Shown here piece after piece: positions 1 through 9,732 of a DNA stretch of 64,000 bases (positions are counted from its first letter, which is position 1; every line of letters starts with the position of its first letter). Position numbers and translations under genes: made by a program. Source of the DNA: Planctomicrobium sp051466335 (GTDB taxonomy: Bacteria > Planctomycetota > Planctomycetia > Planctomycetales > Planctomycetaceae); assembly GCF_051466335.1 (NCBI RefSeq), contig NZ_CP195793.1, positions 2,914,001 through 2,978,000 of the forward strand. The letters run 5' to 3'. The notes under the pieces are model-generated. The model saw only the letters and a program-made list of their open reading frames with translations. It was not told the DNA's origin and made no database searches.

Positions 1-1261
1 AGGAAAGCGTCCTTTGATCGTCAGAGATCAGGATTTCGTCTTCATCCAGTTCCAATTCGCGGAATGAATTCTTTTCGTAGATCGTCTGCTCGCTCCCGAA
101 GAGAGCATCGGAATGATTTAAGGTCTCCGCGTCATACAGAACCGCTGAAATCGGACGATGAAACGTGACAGACCCACGTGGGGCGAACTGGACATTCGAT
201 GTTGGGTCGTAGTGGACGAGATAGCTCGTCAACGTGGTTCCAGTTGGAAAACTCACACTTCCTTTGAGGCTATTTACGGTGAGTGGCTGCGATAAGGTGA
301 TCGACTTTTCCGGGAGAATGAGGACGTGGTTGGGGGTCGTCGTGTTTTCGCTGGCGAGAGATTTCGCTTCGTTTGGGGTGGTTCGGATTTCGCCCGTCAG
401 GCGTTGGATTCCTCTGCGATTCCGGTCGACAGAGGCATACATCTCGGGGGAGTACGCAACTTCTTTAGCAATCGAGGATGTCGCTGAGAATTGAGCAGCG
501 CGAAAAGAACTCAGATCAAAGATCCGGGTCGATTGACCTGTCCAATCCAGTTGTTTCGCTTGCGCTGAGCCTGTACGTACGCTGACATGGGAACCTTTCG
601 CAGCATCATGTTTGACGAGAAACTCGGTTCCAAGATCGACCACTTCTGTCTCAGGAGTACGTACTGTGAATCCGGTCGATTGTGGCTGGACCTTGGAAAT
701 GATCGTGCCGTGCTTCAGAATGACAAGTCCGTCGCGAGCCACATAGGCTGAGGCCGGACCGACAACATCCACAAACACACCTGAAAGCTGCAGACTCACG
801 ACCCCGCTCTGCACATTGATTCGCTGTCGAGCACGGATTGTTTGTCCGAGGACGAAGGGGCGTGAGCTACTGGTGTAATCTGATGAGAGACTCGCAACAG
901 AACCGACCGGCGTCCGCAGAAACAGTTCTTTGCGGTCGGCCCAGAGGATGGCTGAAATCACCAGGCAAACACACACTGCAAATCCCAGAAATCGTTTCAC
1001 GGAGCGTCTGGATTGTCGCCGAACGATTTGGTTTGCGGATGCTTGCAACGCAGTAAGCGCGACGAGCTCTTGCGAGCGTGATTCGGCCTGTTCTATCAAT
1101 TCACAATGAAAATCAAGCCGTTCCACATAGGCCTGTAGCAGACGGGGATCAGCGAGAATCAGAGCTTCAATTCGATGAACCCCTGCAGTACTGATTGTTC
1201 CATCGAAATGTGCATCAGCGAGATCGTTGAGTTCTTCGATCAAGGTGCGATGAGCGCTCAT
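1..1261 (-). CDS. FecR-type anti-sigma / transmembrane regulator, 3' end outside window
   Basis: An open frame runs from an ATG at 1261 on the minus strand to the window edge (about 420 residues, no stop), so the gene is cut at its C-terminus. The N-terminal ~90 residues are cytosolic and helical, a single membrane segment lies near residues 91-108 (FLGFAVCVCLVISAILW), and a FecR-like beta domain follows with the family motif TPETEVVDLGTEF around residue 205. In this family the N-terminal part holds a sigma factor and the outer part senses a signal; planctomycete versions often carry a further LamG-like domain. Its ATG overlaps the stop of the upstream sigma gene (ATGA), so the two are translationally coupled and probably form a sigma/anti-sigma pair. 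Confidence 0.8.
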   Translation of the reverse strand, partial: MSAHRTLIEELNDLADAHFDGTISTAGVHRIEALILADPRLLQAYVERLDFHCELIEQAESRSQELVALTALQASANQIVRRQSRRSVKRFLGFAVCVCLVISAILWADRKELFLRTPVGSVASLSSDYTSSSRPFVLGQTIRARQRINVQSGVVSLQLSGVFVDVVGPASAYVARDGLVILKHGTIISKVQPQSTGFTVRTPETEVVDLGTEFLVKHDAAKGSHVSVRTGSAQAKQLDWTGQSTRIFDLSSFRAAQFSATSSIAKEVAYSPEMYASVDRNRRGIQRLTGEIRTTPNEAKSLASENTTTPNHVLILPEKSITLSQPLTVNSLKGSVSFPTGTTLTSYLVHYDPTSNVQFAPRGSVTFHRPISAVLYDAETLNHSDALFGSEQTIYEKNSFRELELDEDEILISDDQRTLS

Positions 1262-1875
1262 GTACGATCTCCCTGTGAAAGCGTGCGTTGAACACAGTCA
1301 GAAAGAATCTTTCGAAGTCGCTTCAGTTTGGAGTAAACAGACGTTTCGGTCGTGTCTTCTCGTTTTGATTGCTCCCGAATTGACATGTTGGACTGGTAGA
1401 ATTTTGAGAGATACATCCGATCTTCGATCGAGAGCTTTTGGAGGCAGTCGTGGAGAACTTCACGCCGCAATTCAAGAAGTTCCATCGCGGCCGATCGCGT
1501 CTGAATGATCCTGGTGATCGCAGTCTCGTTCAGACCGGGGCCACGAAACCGTCGCTTTTTACGTACATGGGCTTTGGCGATGTTGAATGCGATGCCGCAC
1601 GCCCATTTGCGGAAGTTGGCGAGCGAATCTAGGGTCTCAAACTTTTGCCAGGCAACGACGCAGACATCCTGAACGACATCGCCTGCGTCATGTTTGTTCC
1701 CGACGATTGCCAACGCAGCAGCAAAGATGTTGCGGTAATTCTTAGCCAATAAACGCAGGAATAGCCCTTCACGCTCTGTCTCGTTCCGTTCCGAGGAGAT
1801 GTGGTCAATATCTTGATTGAAGAAGTCGCTGGAATTGGGATTCATGAGGCGTGTCGGTGGTGGAGCAGCGTTCAC
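1258..1875 (-). CDS. ECF-type RNA polymerase sigma factor
   Basis: This 205-residue protein has the two-domain layout of extracytoplasmic-function sigma factors. Region 2 lies around residues 40-105 (core binding and -10 recognition; GDVVQDVCVVAWQKF is the typical helix), and region 4 around 130-200 is a helix-turn-helix for the -35 element (MSIREQSKREDTTETSVYSKLKRLR). It resembles the Rhodopirellula/Verrucomicrobium-type ECF group. A second in-frame ATG ten codons in (MNPNSS) could be the true start. The stop overlaps the ATG of the FecR-like gene, the usual arrangement for a sigma factor controlled by a membrane anti-sigma partner. Target promoters cannot be deduced here. Confidence 0.85.
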   Translation of the reverse strand: MNAAPPPTRLMNPNSSDFFNQDIDHISSERNETEREGLFLRLLAKNYRNIFAAALAIVGNKHDAGDVVQDVCVVAWQKFETLDSLANFRKWACGIAFNIAKAHVRKKRRFRGPGLNETAITRIIQTRSAAMELLELRREVLHDCLQKLSIEDRMYLSKFYQSNMSIREQSKREDTTETSVYSKLKRLRKILSDCVQRTLSQGDRT

Positions 1876-2402
1876 TTTGGGGGACTTATCGGCGGTTCTG
1901 GATGCAAAGTCTCTCCATGTAGAAATGTCTTTGAAAGAGGCGATTGGTCGGGATATTTATTTAATCTGATGAAATTGTCTGAGGTTGTTGCAGCCCCTAC
2001 AACCGAACGTTCATGGTTTCGAGTCACAGAGATTTTATATGACGACGATAAATTGGCTGGCGGTCGCTCCGAAGCGTACGAAACGTGCGTTTCTCCAAGT
2101 GTATATTCCGTAACGAGATACACGTGTTGTCGACGACTGTGTAGCGGTGTTTCAGAACCGCATCGATTGATTGAAACGTGTTCAGAAGCAAGCGGAGATT
2201 TTTTATTATTCCGCAGTCAAAAAACTTTGGTTTGGGGGAACTTCAATCGCTTGATTTGTATGATGGATTGAAAATACCACGAGCGATCAGATCGAGCCTC
2301 GCCCTGGTCGATACCCTCCGAAAGTCCCGGCAATTCAACCATCTTTGGTTGAAGTTGCAGATTTCAGCCCCTCTCCCCGAGGGCACCAGTTGAAGGGAAA
2401 AG
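1876..2402. other. Intergenic region between divergent sigma and PSCyt1 genes
   Basis: These 527 bases separate the minus-strand sigma operon from the plus-strand PSCyt1 gene and should hold both promoters. Short open frames occur on both strands but show no recognisable motifs. I see no repeat or RNA gene. Confidence 0.5.
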
Positions 2403-5400
2403 ATGCGAACATTTTCAGTCTTGCTGATGTTGCTCATCTCCTCGTACGCTCCCAATGTTGCTGAAGCTGCGGATAGCACTGTCGACTATCTCAAAGAGAT
2501 CAAACCGCTTTTGAAGGAACGTTGCTTTTCCTGCCACGGAGCACTGAAGCAGGAAGCGGGACTTCGGCTTGATACCGCTGAGCTCATGAAATCTGGAGGG
2601 GATTCGGGGCCGGCGATCGACCTGAATCTCCCTGTCGATGATAGTTTGATTCTCAAGAGGGTCTCTGAAACTGACCCACAGTTGCGCATGCCTCCTCAAC
2701 ACGAAGGGGAGCAATTCAGGCTAGAACAAATCGATCTGCTTCGTACTTGGATTAAAGCAGGAGCGAAAGGCCCGGCTGACGAAAAGCCAGAGGCGGACCC
2801 TGCTGACCATTGGTCCTTCCGTCCGATCACTCGCCCTGAGCTTCCCAAAGCAGCGGATGCTAACTGGGCAAAAAATCCAATCGATCATTTTCTCTCCGAA
2901 CAGCACCAACTTCATGGCCTGAAACCGGCTCCGGAAGCTCCACGTGCAGTACTACTGCGTCGTCTTTACATCGACCTGATCGGACTTCCCCCAACGGCCG
3001 AAGAAATTGCGCAATGCGAAGAGTATGAGTCTGATACGTGGTACGAAGAAACCGTCGACAGATTGCTGGCGGATCCCCGACATGGAGAACGCTGGGCGCG
3101 TCATTGGATGGACATTTGGCGCTACAGCGACTCGTACGGATTTTCAGGGCAGCTGCGCAATAGTCAAAAGCACATGTGGCACTACCGCGACTGGATCGTG
3201 GAGTCGTTGAATAAGAACACTCCGTACGACGAAATGATTCAGTTGATGTTGGCAGCGGATGAATTGGCTCCGAACGATCCTGATCGGTTGCGAGCAGGCG
3301 GTTACCTCGCTCGGAATTATTTCATCTTCAACCGCTCCAAGTGGATGGAAGAAACAGTTGAGCACGTCGGCAAAGGGATCTTGGCGATGACATTCAATTG
3401 TGCCAAGTGTCACGACCATAAGTTCGACCCCATCGCTCAAGAAGATTTTTACAAAATCCGGGCGTTCTTTGAGCCGTATCAGGTTCGGCTGGATATGGTC
3501 CCCGGTCAGGTGAATCTCGACTTGAATGGGATTCCTCGCCCGTTCGACGGCAACCTTGACGCACCGACCTATCTCTTCGTGCGAGGTGAAGAATCTCAGG
3601 CTGATAAATCCCGGAGTATTCCGCCCGGAGTCCCTGAAATTTTGACTTTCGATGAATTCAAAATTCAAAAAGTGAACCTTCCCGTTGAAGCCTATGAAAC
3701 ATTCCGTCGCCCGGGTGTGTTGGCAAACCACATTGCAGCTTCAAACATCAGACTTCAAACAGCGACTGAACGAGTCACGAAAGCGCAAACTGAACTCGAT
3801 GACTTCAAGAAGCATCTCTTGGCACAAGAGGGGCAAACTGCTGATCCTGATGGCTCAAATGCAGACCAATGGAAGGTGACGGATCGCTTCGCTTCGATCG
3901 ACCAATCACGCTGGAAGGTGGTCGGAGGCGAATGGAAAGAGATCGATGGGCAGCTCAATCAGATGAAGGATGGCCCTCAACAGTCGTCACTCATTTTGAC
4001 TGAAATTGCACCGACCGACTTCGATGCGACTCTCCGGTACCGGTTGAATGGAGGGAGCCAATGGCGAAGCGTTGGGATCTCGTTCGATGTGAACTATGGC
4101 GACCAGGCATTGGAAACTGCTGGAACTCCCCTTTCCAGTAATCAGGTCTACATCAGCGGAGCAGCGAGCGACTCGAAAGTACAGGCCGCCTACTCCGAAG
4201 GAGGAAAGTCGAACTTTCCTGCGGAGGGGCGACAGGGAAATAAAATCGAAGTCGGTCAGGAATATACGCTGCGTGTGCAGGTCCGAGGCACTCTTGTCAA
4301 CGCCTCCATCAATGGACAACCGTCAATTGCCTGGCGAACGCCACTCGGTCGTCGAAACGGTTATATCCAGTTGAACACGTTCGATGCACTCGCGACGTTT
4401 TTAGACTTCACCATTACTCCACTCGATAAAACTCTGATACTGCGCGAGGCTGCATCGAATCCCAATCCGGTTCCAATGACGCTTCACGACGCCGAACAAA
4501 AGCTCGCGACGTCGCAAGCTGAGATGAATGTTGCCTCGCGCGAACGAGATGCCCTGACCGCTCTGGCTGCAGTCTACGCCTCTTCGGATGAACAATCGAA
4601 AAACGAATCAAAACAGGAACGTCGAGAACGACTGAGAGTTGCGAATTGGGCCTATGTCATTGCCAAAGCAGAACTCAATGTTGTCCAAGCGCAATCTGCA
4701 TGGGAAGTCGCCGACGCAGCCAAGAAAGAAGAGACGCTCAAGGCACTTGATTCGGCCAAAGCCAAACTTGCTGAATGGCAGTCGCTTGCCGCAAATGGAG
4801 AAGCACCTTCCAGTGAACTCCCAGTCGCCAAAGGGGCCGCATGGACTCCGACCCGCTTTCTGAACACTTCAAATGATGATCCCAATGTTGCGTTCCCTGA
4901 ATCGAGCACTGGACGAAGGACCGCATTCGCAAATTGGGTGACAGATCGCAGAAACCCACTGACAGCCCGCGTTGCTGCGAATCATATTTGGACGCGACAT
5001 ATCGGAACATCGCTTGCCGGCTCTGTTTTCGACTTTGGACGGAACGCTCCGAATCCTACCAATCCGGAAGTTCTTGACTGGCTGGCTGCTGAACTGATTG
5101 ACAGCAACTGGAATATGAAGCACCTGCACCGTTTGATTGTTACTTCTGCTGCGTACAGGATGAGTTCTTCTTTACGTGGTCAAGAAGCTAACTTGGAAAT
5201 CGACTCGGACAACAAGTACTTTTGGCGACGCGTTCCAATGCGAATTGAATCGCAAGTCGTCAGGGATTCGGTGCTCTCCTTCACGGGGAGCCTCGACCAG
5301 ACGATGGGAGGGCCATCCATCCCTCAAAATGAACAGGCGAATTCAAAACGCCGGAGCCTTTACTTTGTGCATTCCGGAGATGATCGCAATCTGTTTCTGA

Positions 5401-5732
5401 CGACGTTCGATGATGCGATGGTGGGGGAGTGTTATCGCCGCGAAGAAAGCGTTGTTCCTCAACAGGCACTCGCCTTGGCGAACAGCGAATTGATTCTCGA
5501 ATCCGCTCTTCAGATCTCCACAAAATTTTCAGAGCAAGCTCCTAACGAAGTTGATTTCATTCGGCACGCATTCAAGGCCATTTTGGTGATTGACGCTTCA
5601 ACCGAAGAAGTCGCCGCTTGCCAGCGTGCCCTTGAACAATGGCGTCAACTTCCGGGGAACACCGATGTTCAGGCCCGTTCGCATTTGGTCTGGGCACTCC
5701 TGAACCACAATGATTTTGTGTCTGTTCGCTAG
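2403..5732 (+). CDS. PSCyt1 / DUF1549 / DUF1553 cytochrome-type exported protein
   Basis: This 1109-residue protein belongs to a family largely confined to Planctomycetota and relatives. A signal peptide (about residues 1-22) leads into the planctomycete cytochrome c module with a haem-attachment motif CFSCH at 41-45. DUF1549 follows (~150-370) and contains a second CxxCH motif (C333, C336, H337). Residues ~440-475 and ~690-800 look coiled-coil, and between them (~490-690) lies a LamG-like or 3-keto-glycoside-hydrolase-like beta domain. DUF1553 occupies ~820-1090. It is exported, probably to the periplasm. It sits 72 bp upstream of a DUF1501 gene on the same strand, the standard pairing. The biochemical role is unproven; a link to polysaccharide or sulfated-sugar breakdown is often suggested. 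Confidence 0.9.
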   Translation: MRTFSVLLMLLISSYAPNVAEAADSTVDYLKEIKPLLKERCFSCHGALKQEAGLRLDTAELMKSGGDSGPAIDLNLPVDDSLILKRVSETDPQLRMPPQHEGEQFRLEQIDLLRTWIKAGAKGPADEKPEADPADHWSFRPITRPELPKAADANWAKNPIDHFLSEQHQLHGLKPAPEAPRAVLLRRLYIDLIGLPPTAEEIAQCEEYESDTWYEETVDRLLADPRHGERWARHWMDIWRYSDSYGFSGQLRNSQKHMWHYRDWIVESLNKNTPYDEMIQLMLAADELAPNDPDRLRAGGYLARNYFIFNRSKWMEETVEHVGKGILAMTFNCAKCHDHKFDPIAQEDFYKIRAFFEPYQVRLDMVPGQVNLDLNGIPRPFDGNLDAPTYLFVRGEESQADKSRSIPPGVPEILTFDEFKIQKVNLPVEAYETFRRPGVLANHIAASNIRLQTATERVTKAQTELDDFKKHLLAQEGQTADPDGSNADQWKVTDRFASIDQSRWKVVGGEWKEIDGQLNQMKDGPQQSSLILTEIAPTDFDATLRYRLNGGSQWRSVGISFDVNYGDQALETAGTPLSSNQVYISGAASDSKVQAAYSEGGKSNFPAEGRQGNKIEVGQEYTLRVQVRGTLVNASINGQPSIAWRTPLGRRNGYIQLNTFDALATFLDFTITPLDKTLILREAASNPNPVPMTLHDAEQKLATSQAEMNVASRERDALTALAAVYASSDEQSKNESKQERRERLRVANWAYVIAKAELNVVQAQSAWEVADAAKKEETLKALDSAKAKLAEWQSLAANGEAPSSELPVAKGAAWTPTRFLNTSNDDPNVAFPESSTGRRTAFANWVTDRRNPLTARVAANHIWTRHIGTSLAGSVFDFGRNAPNPTNPEVLDWLAAELIDSNWNMKHLHRLIVTSAAYRMSSSLRGQEANLEIDSDNKYFWRRVPMRIESQVVRDSVLSFTGSLDQTMGGPSIPQNEQANSKRRSLYFVHSGDDRNLFLTTFDDAMVGECYRREESVVPQQALALANSELILESALQISTKFSEQAPNEVDFIRHAFKAILVIDASTEEVAACQRALEQWRQLPGNTDVQARSHLVWALLNHNDFVSVR

Positions 5733-5804
5733 TCCAGACAGAACCCGATTTTTCGATACAGCAACGCCTCACAGGCCGTCGTGACAATAGCTCGAGGATG
5801 AACC

Positions 5805-7250
5805 ATGTCTTCCAACTGGAACCATTTCCTTCAGCGACGCGCATTCCTCTCCGACATGGGGATGGGATTTACCGGGCTCGCGCTCGGTGCGATGCTTTCA
5901 CGTGATGGAATCGCCAGTGAGACATGGTCTCCTCCGACTGGTTCCCCGCACTTCCCCGCGAAAGCGAAAAGTGTGATTTGGCTGTTCATGAATGGGGGCG
6001 TCAGCCAGATGGAGAGCTTCGATCCAAAGCCGATGCTCAATAAGTACGGCGGAAAATCGATTTCCGAAACCCCCTTCGCTTCCGTACAGGATCCCGCGAA
6101 ACTGGCGATTGAAAAGCTGGTGGCGCCAGATGCAAATGGTAACCAGCGAAACGAACTCTACCCCCTGCAGATTGGTTATCAGAAGTACGGTGAAAGCGGG
6201 ATCGAAGTCAGCGACTGGTTCCCACATATCGGGAAGCAGGTCGACAAGATTGCGGTCGTCCGTTCCATGTGGACGACAGACAGTAATCACGGAGCACAAA
6301 CTCAGTTTCATACTGGGCGTCATACGAATGATGGAGCGTTTCCGACGCTCGGAGCGTGGGTCCATTATGGTCTCGGTTCTTTGAACGAGAACCTTCCGCA
6401 ATTCGTTTCAATTGGAACCCGAGAAGTCTGGAACCGACGTGATGGTCAGTACCTCGGCCCGGCACACGACGCTGTCCCGCTGCGTATCGATCCCGCTAAC
6501 CCACTCGATTTTAGCCAGCCGCAGCGTCCGTTCGCGTTGGAATCTCAAGTGACCGGACGGCATCTTATTGAGGAGCTGAATCTTCTCCGCGGAGTCGAAT
6601 ACCCGAACGATCCAGCGATGGCAGCCCGTATCGCTTCTTATGAACTTGCATTCCGGATGCAGAGTTCCATTCCGGACATTGTCGACTTCACAAAAGAAAC
6701 GCAGGAGATGCAGGCGCTCTACGGTCTCGATCGACCGGAGACGAAAGAATTCGGAATGCAGCTACTTGCTGCCCGAAGAATGGTCGAACAAGGTGTTCGC
6801 TTCATTCAGATCCAACATGGCGGCGGAGGCGCCGGGGCGTGGGACGCCCATAGCGGATTGAAAGAGAATCACGCGAATCTCTCCACAGCTGTCGACAAGC
6901 CGATTGGAGGACTGCTTGAGGATCTGGATCAGCGCGGTCTGCTGGATGAAACGTTGGTGGTCTTCGCCACCGAGTTTGGAAGAACGCCCGGTTCACAAGG
7001 GGGAACGGGTCGAGATCACCACATCTTTGGCTTCAGTGTCTGGATGGCAGGCGGAGGTCTGAAACGCGGAGTTGTCCACGGTTCCACTGATGAAATCGGA
7101 TTCCATGCAGATCAAGATCGCCATTACGTGACTGATATCCACGCAACCATCCTGCATCAACTCGGGCTCGATTCACGAAAGCTCGAAATCCCCGGCCGGA
7201 AACGTCTCGAAATTGACCACGGCAAACCGATCATGGAGATCATCGCCTGA
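5805..7250 (+). CDS. DUF1501 family protein (sulfatase-like fold), Tat-type signal
   Basis: The 481-residue product is a DUF1501 protein, the usual partner of PSCyt1/DUF1549/DUF1553 proteins. Its N-terminus has a twin-arginine-like signal (R11-R12-A-F-L followed by a hydrophobic stretch), suggesting folded export with a bound metal. Family motifs are visible: VIWLFMNGGVSQMESFDPKP near residue 50 and VVFATEFGRTPGSQG near residue 390. DUF1501 is distantly related to the alkaline phosphatase/sulfatase superfamily; substrate unknown. It follows the PSCyt1 gene by 72 bp with no obvious terminator between, so the two are likely co-transcribed. Confidence 0.9.
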   Translation: MSSNWNHFLQRRAFLSDMGMGFTGLALGAMLSRDGIASETWSPPTGSPHFPAKAKSVIWLFMNGGVSQMESFDPKPMLNKYGGKSISETPFASVQDPAKLAIEKLVAPDANGNQRNELYPLQIGYQKYGESGIEVSDWFPHIGKQVDKIAVVRSMWTTDSNHGAQTQFHTGRHTNDGAFPTLGAWVHYGLGSLNENLPQFVSIGTREVWNRRDGQYLGPAHDAVPLRIDPANPLDFSQPQRPFALESQVTGRHLIEELNLLRGVEYPNDPAMAARIASYELAFRMQSSIPDIVDFTKETQEMQALYGLDRPETKEFGMQLLAARRMVEQGVRFIQIQHGGGGAGAWDAHSGLKENHANLSTAVDKPIGGLLEDLDQRGLLDETLVVFATEFGRTPGSQGGTGRDHHIFGFSVWMAGGGLKRGVVHGSTDEIGFHADQDRHYVTDIHATILHQLGLDSRKLEIPGRKRLEIDHGKPIMEIIA

Positions 7251-7321
7251 TCCCGCTTGCGAACTGACCGTCCCGTTGTTTCACGGTTTACGTGGTGGGT
7301 TTGGTCGGCGAGAAAACGTGA

Positions 7322-8773
7322 TCAATCGGTGAGCGATCGCTGCACGTTGAAGAACGATTGCAGAAGTGCTTTTAATGTCCCTTTGCGCAGCTGAGTAATA
7401 CGATAACGCTTCGAGTTGACTTCAATTTGAATGTTATGGGCGGGGATTAAAACGGTGCAATACGTCAACTCATGATCGTACTGCACAGTCATCTCCAGAG
7501 AGTCGAGTGCTTCGACCCTGTCCACAATTTCTTCGATCTGAATGGGTTTCCCGCTTGCAAACTCAAGAGAATCGAATCGCCCAGAGAAGACCCGATCGAA
7601 CTCGGAACCAAGAATGCGTTCCGGATGACGGATGTTGACGATCTGCTGGCGAACCAGCGCATCTGAAGGGGCTTCATCCAGAAGCGAAACCGCGATTTCG
7701 TAGTCGAAATGCGGGGTAACGATCGACCCGGATGTTCCATCGACATTGGCGGTGATGTCGAGTCGTTTGAGTTGGAATTGGCCTTTCAGTGCTTGGAAGA
7801 TCTCATCGATCTCGCGGTTCAAATCCGTTGCAGCCACGCTTGCCAGAAAACTCATCGACGCGGCATTCACGCGTTCCGGGATGAAGTGCCCGATAGACTT
7901 GTCAAAGCCGCTCAGGTTTTTGACCGGAATGGTCTGCTCATGAACCAGGCGGAGCGATTGGAACTGTTGCTGCGACGGTCCATCGAACAATGCGCTGGTC
8001 TGAATCACCGGTTTGAGGTCCGCAATGGCCATCGCGCTGGAAACATCCCCGAACGCACAGGGCGTTTGTGTGGCAGTCCCAGTAAACAGCGTGCGGATCG
8101 TGCGGGGCACCTGTCCCTTCAAATAATTCTGAAGCGACCTGGAAGTGAGCGACGTCTTCCGGTAGGTCGCATTGGAGACTTTCCCTTCCAACGATTCAAG
8201 AATGTGATTCACCCAGACGCCATGTTTGAGTGAGCCATGGCTGCGAGAACTTTCTCCCAGTTGACATGGCAGGAAGCAAACCCGCCCTGCAGCATTCGTA
8301 GCGAACTCTTCGAGCCCGACTGGAGACACGCCCTGCTGATATCCATTTTCTCTGAGGTCTTCGGACAGCTCGCCACGGAAAGCGTCGAGGAATAGGACCG
8401 TCTTCGACTGTCTTCCGTTTCTCATTACGGACGTCACCCAGTCCAGTGAGAGGCTGGTTCCCGGTAGATCCTGCGAGCGCGAATCACTGCACGCGAGATA
8501 GCTGATTTCGTTCTGAATAATCCCCAGCCCAACGTAGAAAAAATAAAACGTGCAATCTGGCGAAAGTGTAGAGATCAATTCTTCAAGTCGCCCCTGGGCT
8601 TCTTTTGCAGTTGCAGATTTCCCTGTCAGAAGCATGGAATCGTCGGTCGAGACCCCCAGTGAAGTCATGGCCTCCATGAATCGCTGAGCGTCCGAGTCTG
8701 CAAAGTTCACTCGATTGAATCGGCGATCTGCGAAGGATTCAACGCCGATTGCAATTGCAACTTTTCGCATCAA
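7322..8773 (-). CDS. Caspase-like (peptidase C14 fold) protein lacking the catalytic dyad
   Basis: The N-terminal ~220 residues follow the caspase/metacaspase plan: MRKVAIAIGVESF at the start and beta strands leading to the two catalytic loops. The positions of the dyad are altered. The loop normally reading GHG is G82-L83-G84, replacing the histidine with leucine, and the loop normally reading LDAC is LDAF with F132 in place of cysteine. The protein (483 residues) is therefore probably a pseudo-protease with a scaffold or binding role. The C-terminal ~250 residues are mixed alpha/beta and not recognised. It is convergent with the DUF1501 gene and stands alone. A second ATG directly after the first is an equivalent start. 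Confidence 0.75.
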   Translation of the reverse strand: MMRKVAIAIGVESFADRRFNRVNFADSDAQRFMEAMTSLGVSTDDSMLLTGKSATAKEAQGRLEELISTLSPDCTFYFFYVGLGIIQNEISYLACSDSRSQDLPGTSLSLDWVTSVMRNGRQSKTVLFLDAFRGELSEDLRENGYQQGVSPVGLEEFATNAAGRVCFLPCQLGESSRSHGSLKHGVWVNHILESLEGKVSNATYRKTSLTSRSLQNYLKGQVPRTIRTLFTGTATQTPCAFGDVSSAMAIADLKPVIQTSALFDGPSQQQFQSLRLVHEQTIPVKNLSGFDKSIGHFIPERVNAASMSFLASVAATDLNREIDEIFQALKGQFQLKRLDITANVDGTSGSIVTPHFDYEIAVSLLDEAPSDALVRQQIVNIRHPERILGSEFDRVFSGRFDSLEFASGKPIQIEEIVDRVEALDSLEMTVQYDHELTYCTVLIPAHNIQIEVNSKRYRITQLRKGTLKALLQSFFNVQRSLTD

Positions 8774-9141
8774 TTCATTCTTGTTTCGACGGTGAAGCGG
8801 GACATAACTAGCGAGCCTTCAATTCTAGTGGAAACGAGGACGCAAATCGCTCGAGAGAGGATGAATCGGGCTGATCCGGGGGCGAATTCTCCCGATTTAA
8901 CTCATGGCTCAGGCTGGAGAACGGCAATTTTGATCATCCATCGTCGATTTGATCAGTATCTTTCGCGATAGGCTTGCCAGATGTGGCGGAATCTGTAGAC
9001 TTCTCTCACTCGACGCGAAAAGCATCAAACAAAAACATCGACGGGCACCTTACCGGCTCGGATGCGGATTTTTGAGCGATTTTGCGAACCCGTTGTGTTT
9101 GATGTCGTCACTGACATGATTCAGCACGAATTTGAGTGATC
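8774..9141. other. Intergenic region upstream of tRNA-Ser
   Basis: No gene is recognised in these 368 bases between the divergent caspase-like gene and tRNA-Ser. They should contain the promoters of both; no strong consensus stands out. Confidence 0.4.
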
Positions 9142-9230
9142 GGAGAGATGGCAGAGCGGCCGAATGCGCAGCATTGCTAATGCTGTGACCATGTCAAAGT
9201 GGTCCCGGGGTTCGAATCCCCGTCTCTCCG
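9142..9230 (+). tRNA. tRNA-Ser (anticodon GCU)
   Basis: The 89-nt sequence folds as a class II tRNA. The acceptor stem GGAGAGA pairs with TCTCTCC, followed by the discriminator G. The anticodon stem CAGCA/TGCTG encloses the loop TTGCTAA with anticodon GCT, a long variable arm follows, and the T arm carries GGTTCGAATCC. CCA is not encoded. It marks the left border of the accessory region. Confidence 0.95.
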
Positions 9231-9732
9231 CTTTTAGTGCAACTTGTTTGAAAAAGACGAGTTGCGTTGGATGAGTTTGCGATCAGGGCGCCAGCATGTC
9301 AAATGCTGGCGTCGCTGGCGCCCCTGGCGTCGCTGGCGCCCCTGGCGTCGCTGGCGCCCCTGGCGTCGCTGGCGCCCCTGGCGTCGCTGGCGCCCCTGCC
9401 GTCGCTTCCGCCCCTGCCGTCGCTTCCGCCCCTAGCGGAGTGAAGTGGTTTGGTTGCGGATCAGCCGTAAGGCCCCGGCGCTTTGCTGTAAAGGCGTAGG
9501 TCAGCCAGCCCGCTTCATACCGCCAAGGGCGTGACTCGGCGCAGGATTTCCCGGTTGATTTCTTAATCAAACAATGCTTCAGGTTTCGAATTTCTGTGCG
9601 TCATTTTTACGCACTTCCGCGAGTTGATGGCACGACGGATCAACTTACAAGAACTCGAAGGATCGCAACGACGAGCCGACTTTGGTTTGGCAATTTGCTC
9701 TGTTGAAAGGCCATTGACTTGTAGTGTTTAAC
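9231..9732. other. Region after tRNA-Ser without a convincing gene
   Basis: About 500 bases hold the 18-bp tandem repeat described separately, and otherwise nothing recognisable. Frames stay open through the repeat on both strands because the unit length is a multiple of three, not because of coding selection. Confidence 0.5.
9308..9433. repeat. Seven tandem 18-bp repeats
   Basis: Five identical copies of GGCGTCGCTGGCGCCCCT (9308-9397) are followed by two copies of a variant GCCGTCGCTTCCGCCCCT (9398-9433). In one plus frame the repeat would read GVAGAP. There is no credible start, ribosome-binding site or flanking domain, so I treat it as a minisatellite rather than a gene. The embedded GGCGCC gives each unit a small palindrome. 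Confidence 0.85.

Noticed and set aside
1872..2123. 83-codon minus frame ahead of the sigma gene
   Set aside because: No motifs, no ribosome-binding site and random-looking composition; it is more likely part of the upstream regulatory region.
9308..9433. CRISPR-like array
   Set aside because: The units are directly contiguous with no spacers and no cas genes are present.
9244..9570. Open frames on both strands through the GVAGAP/APATPG-like repeats
   Set aside because: They arise from an 18-bp repeat divisible by three in GC-rich DNA. No start context or flanking domain supports a protein.
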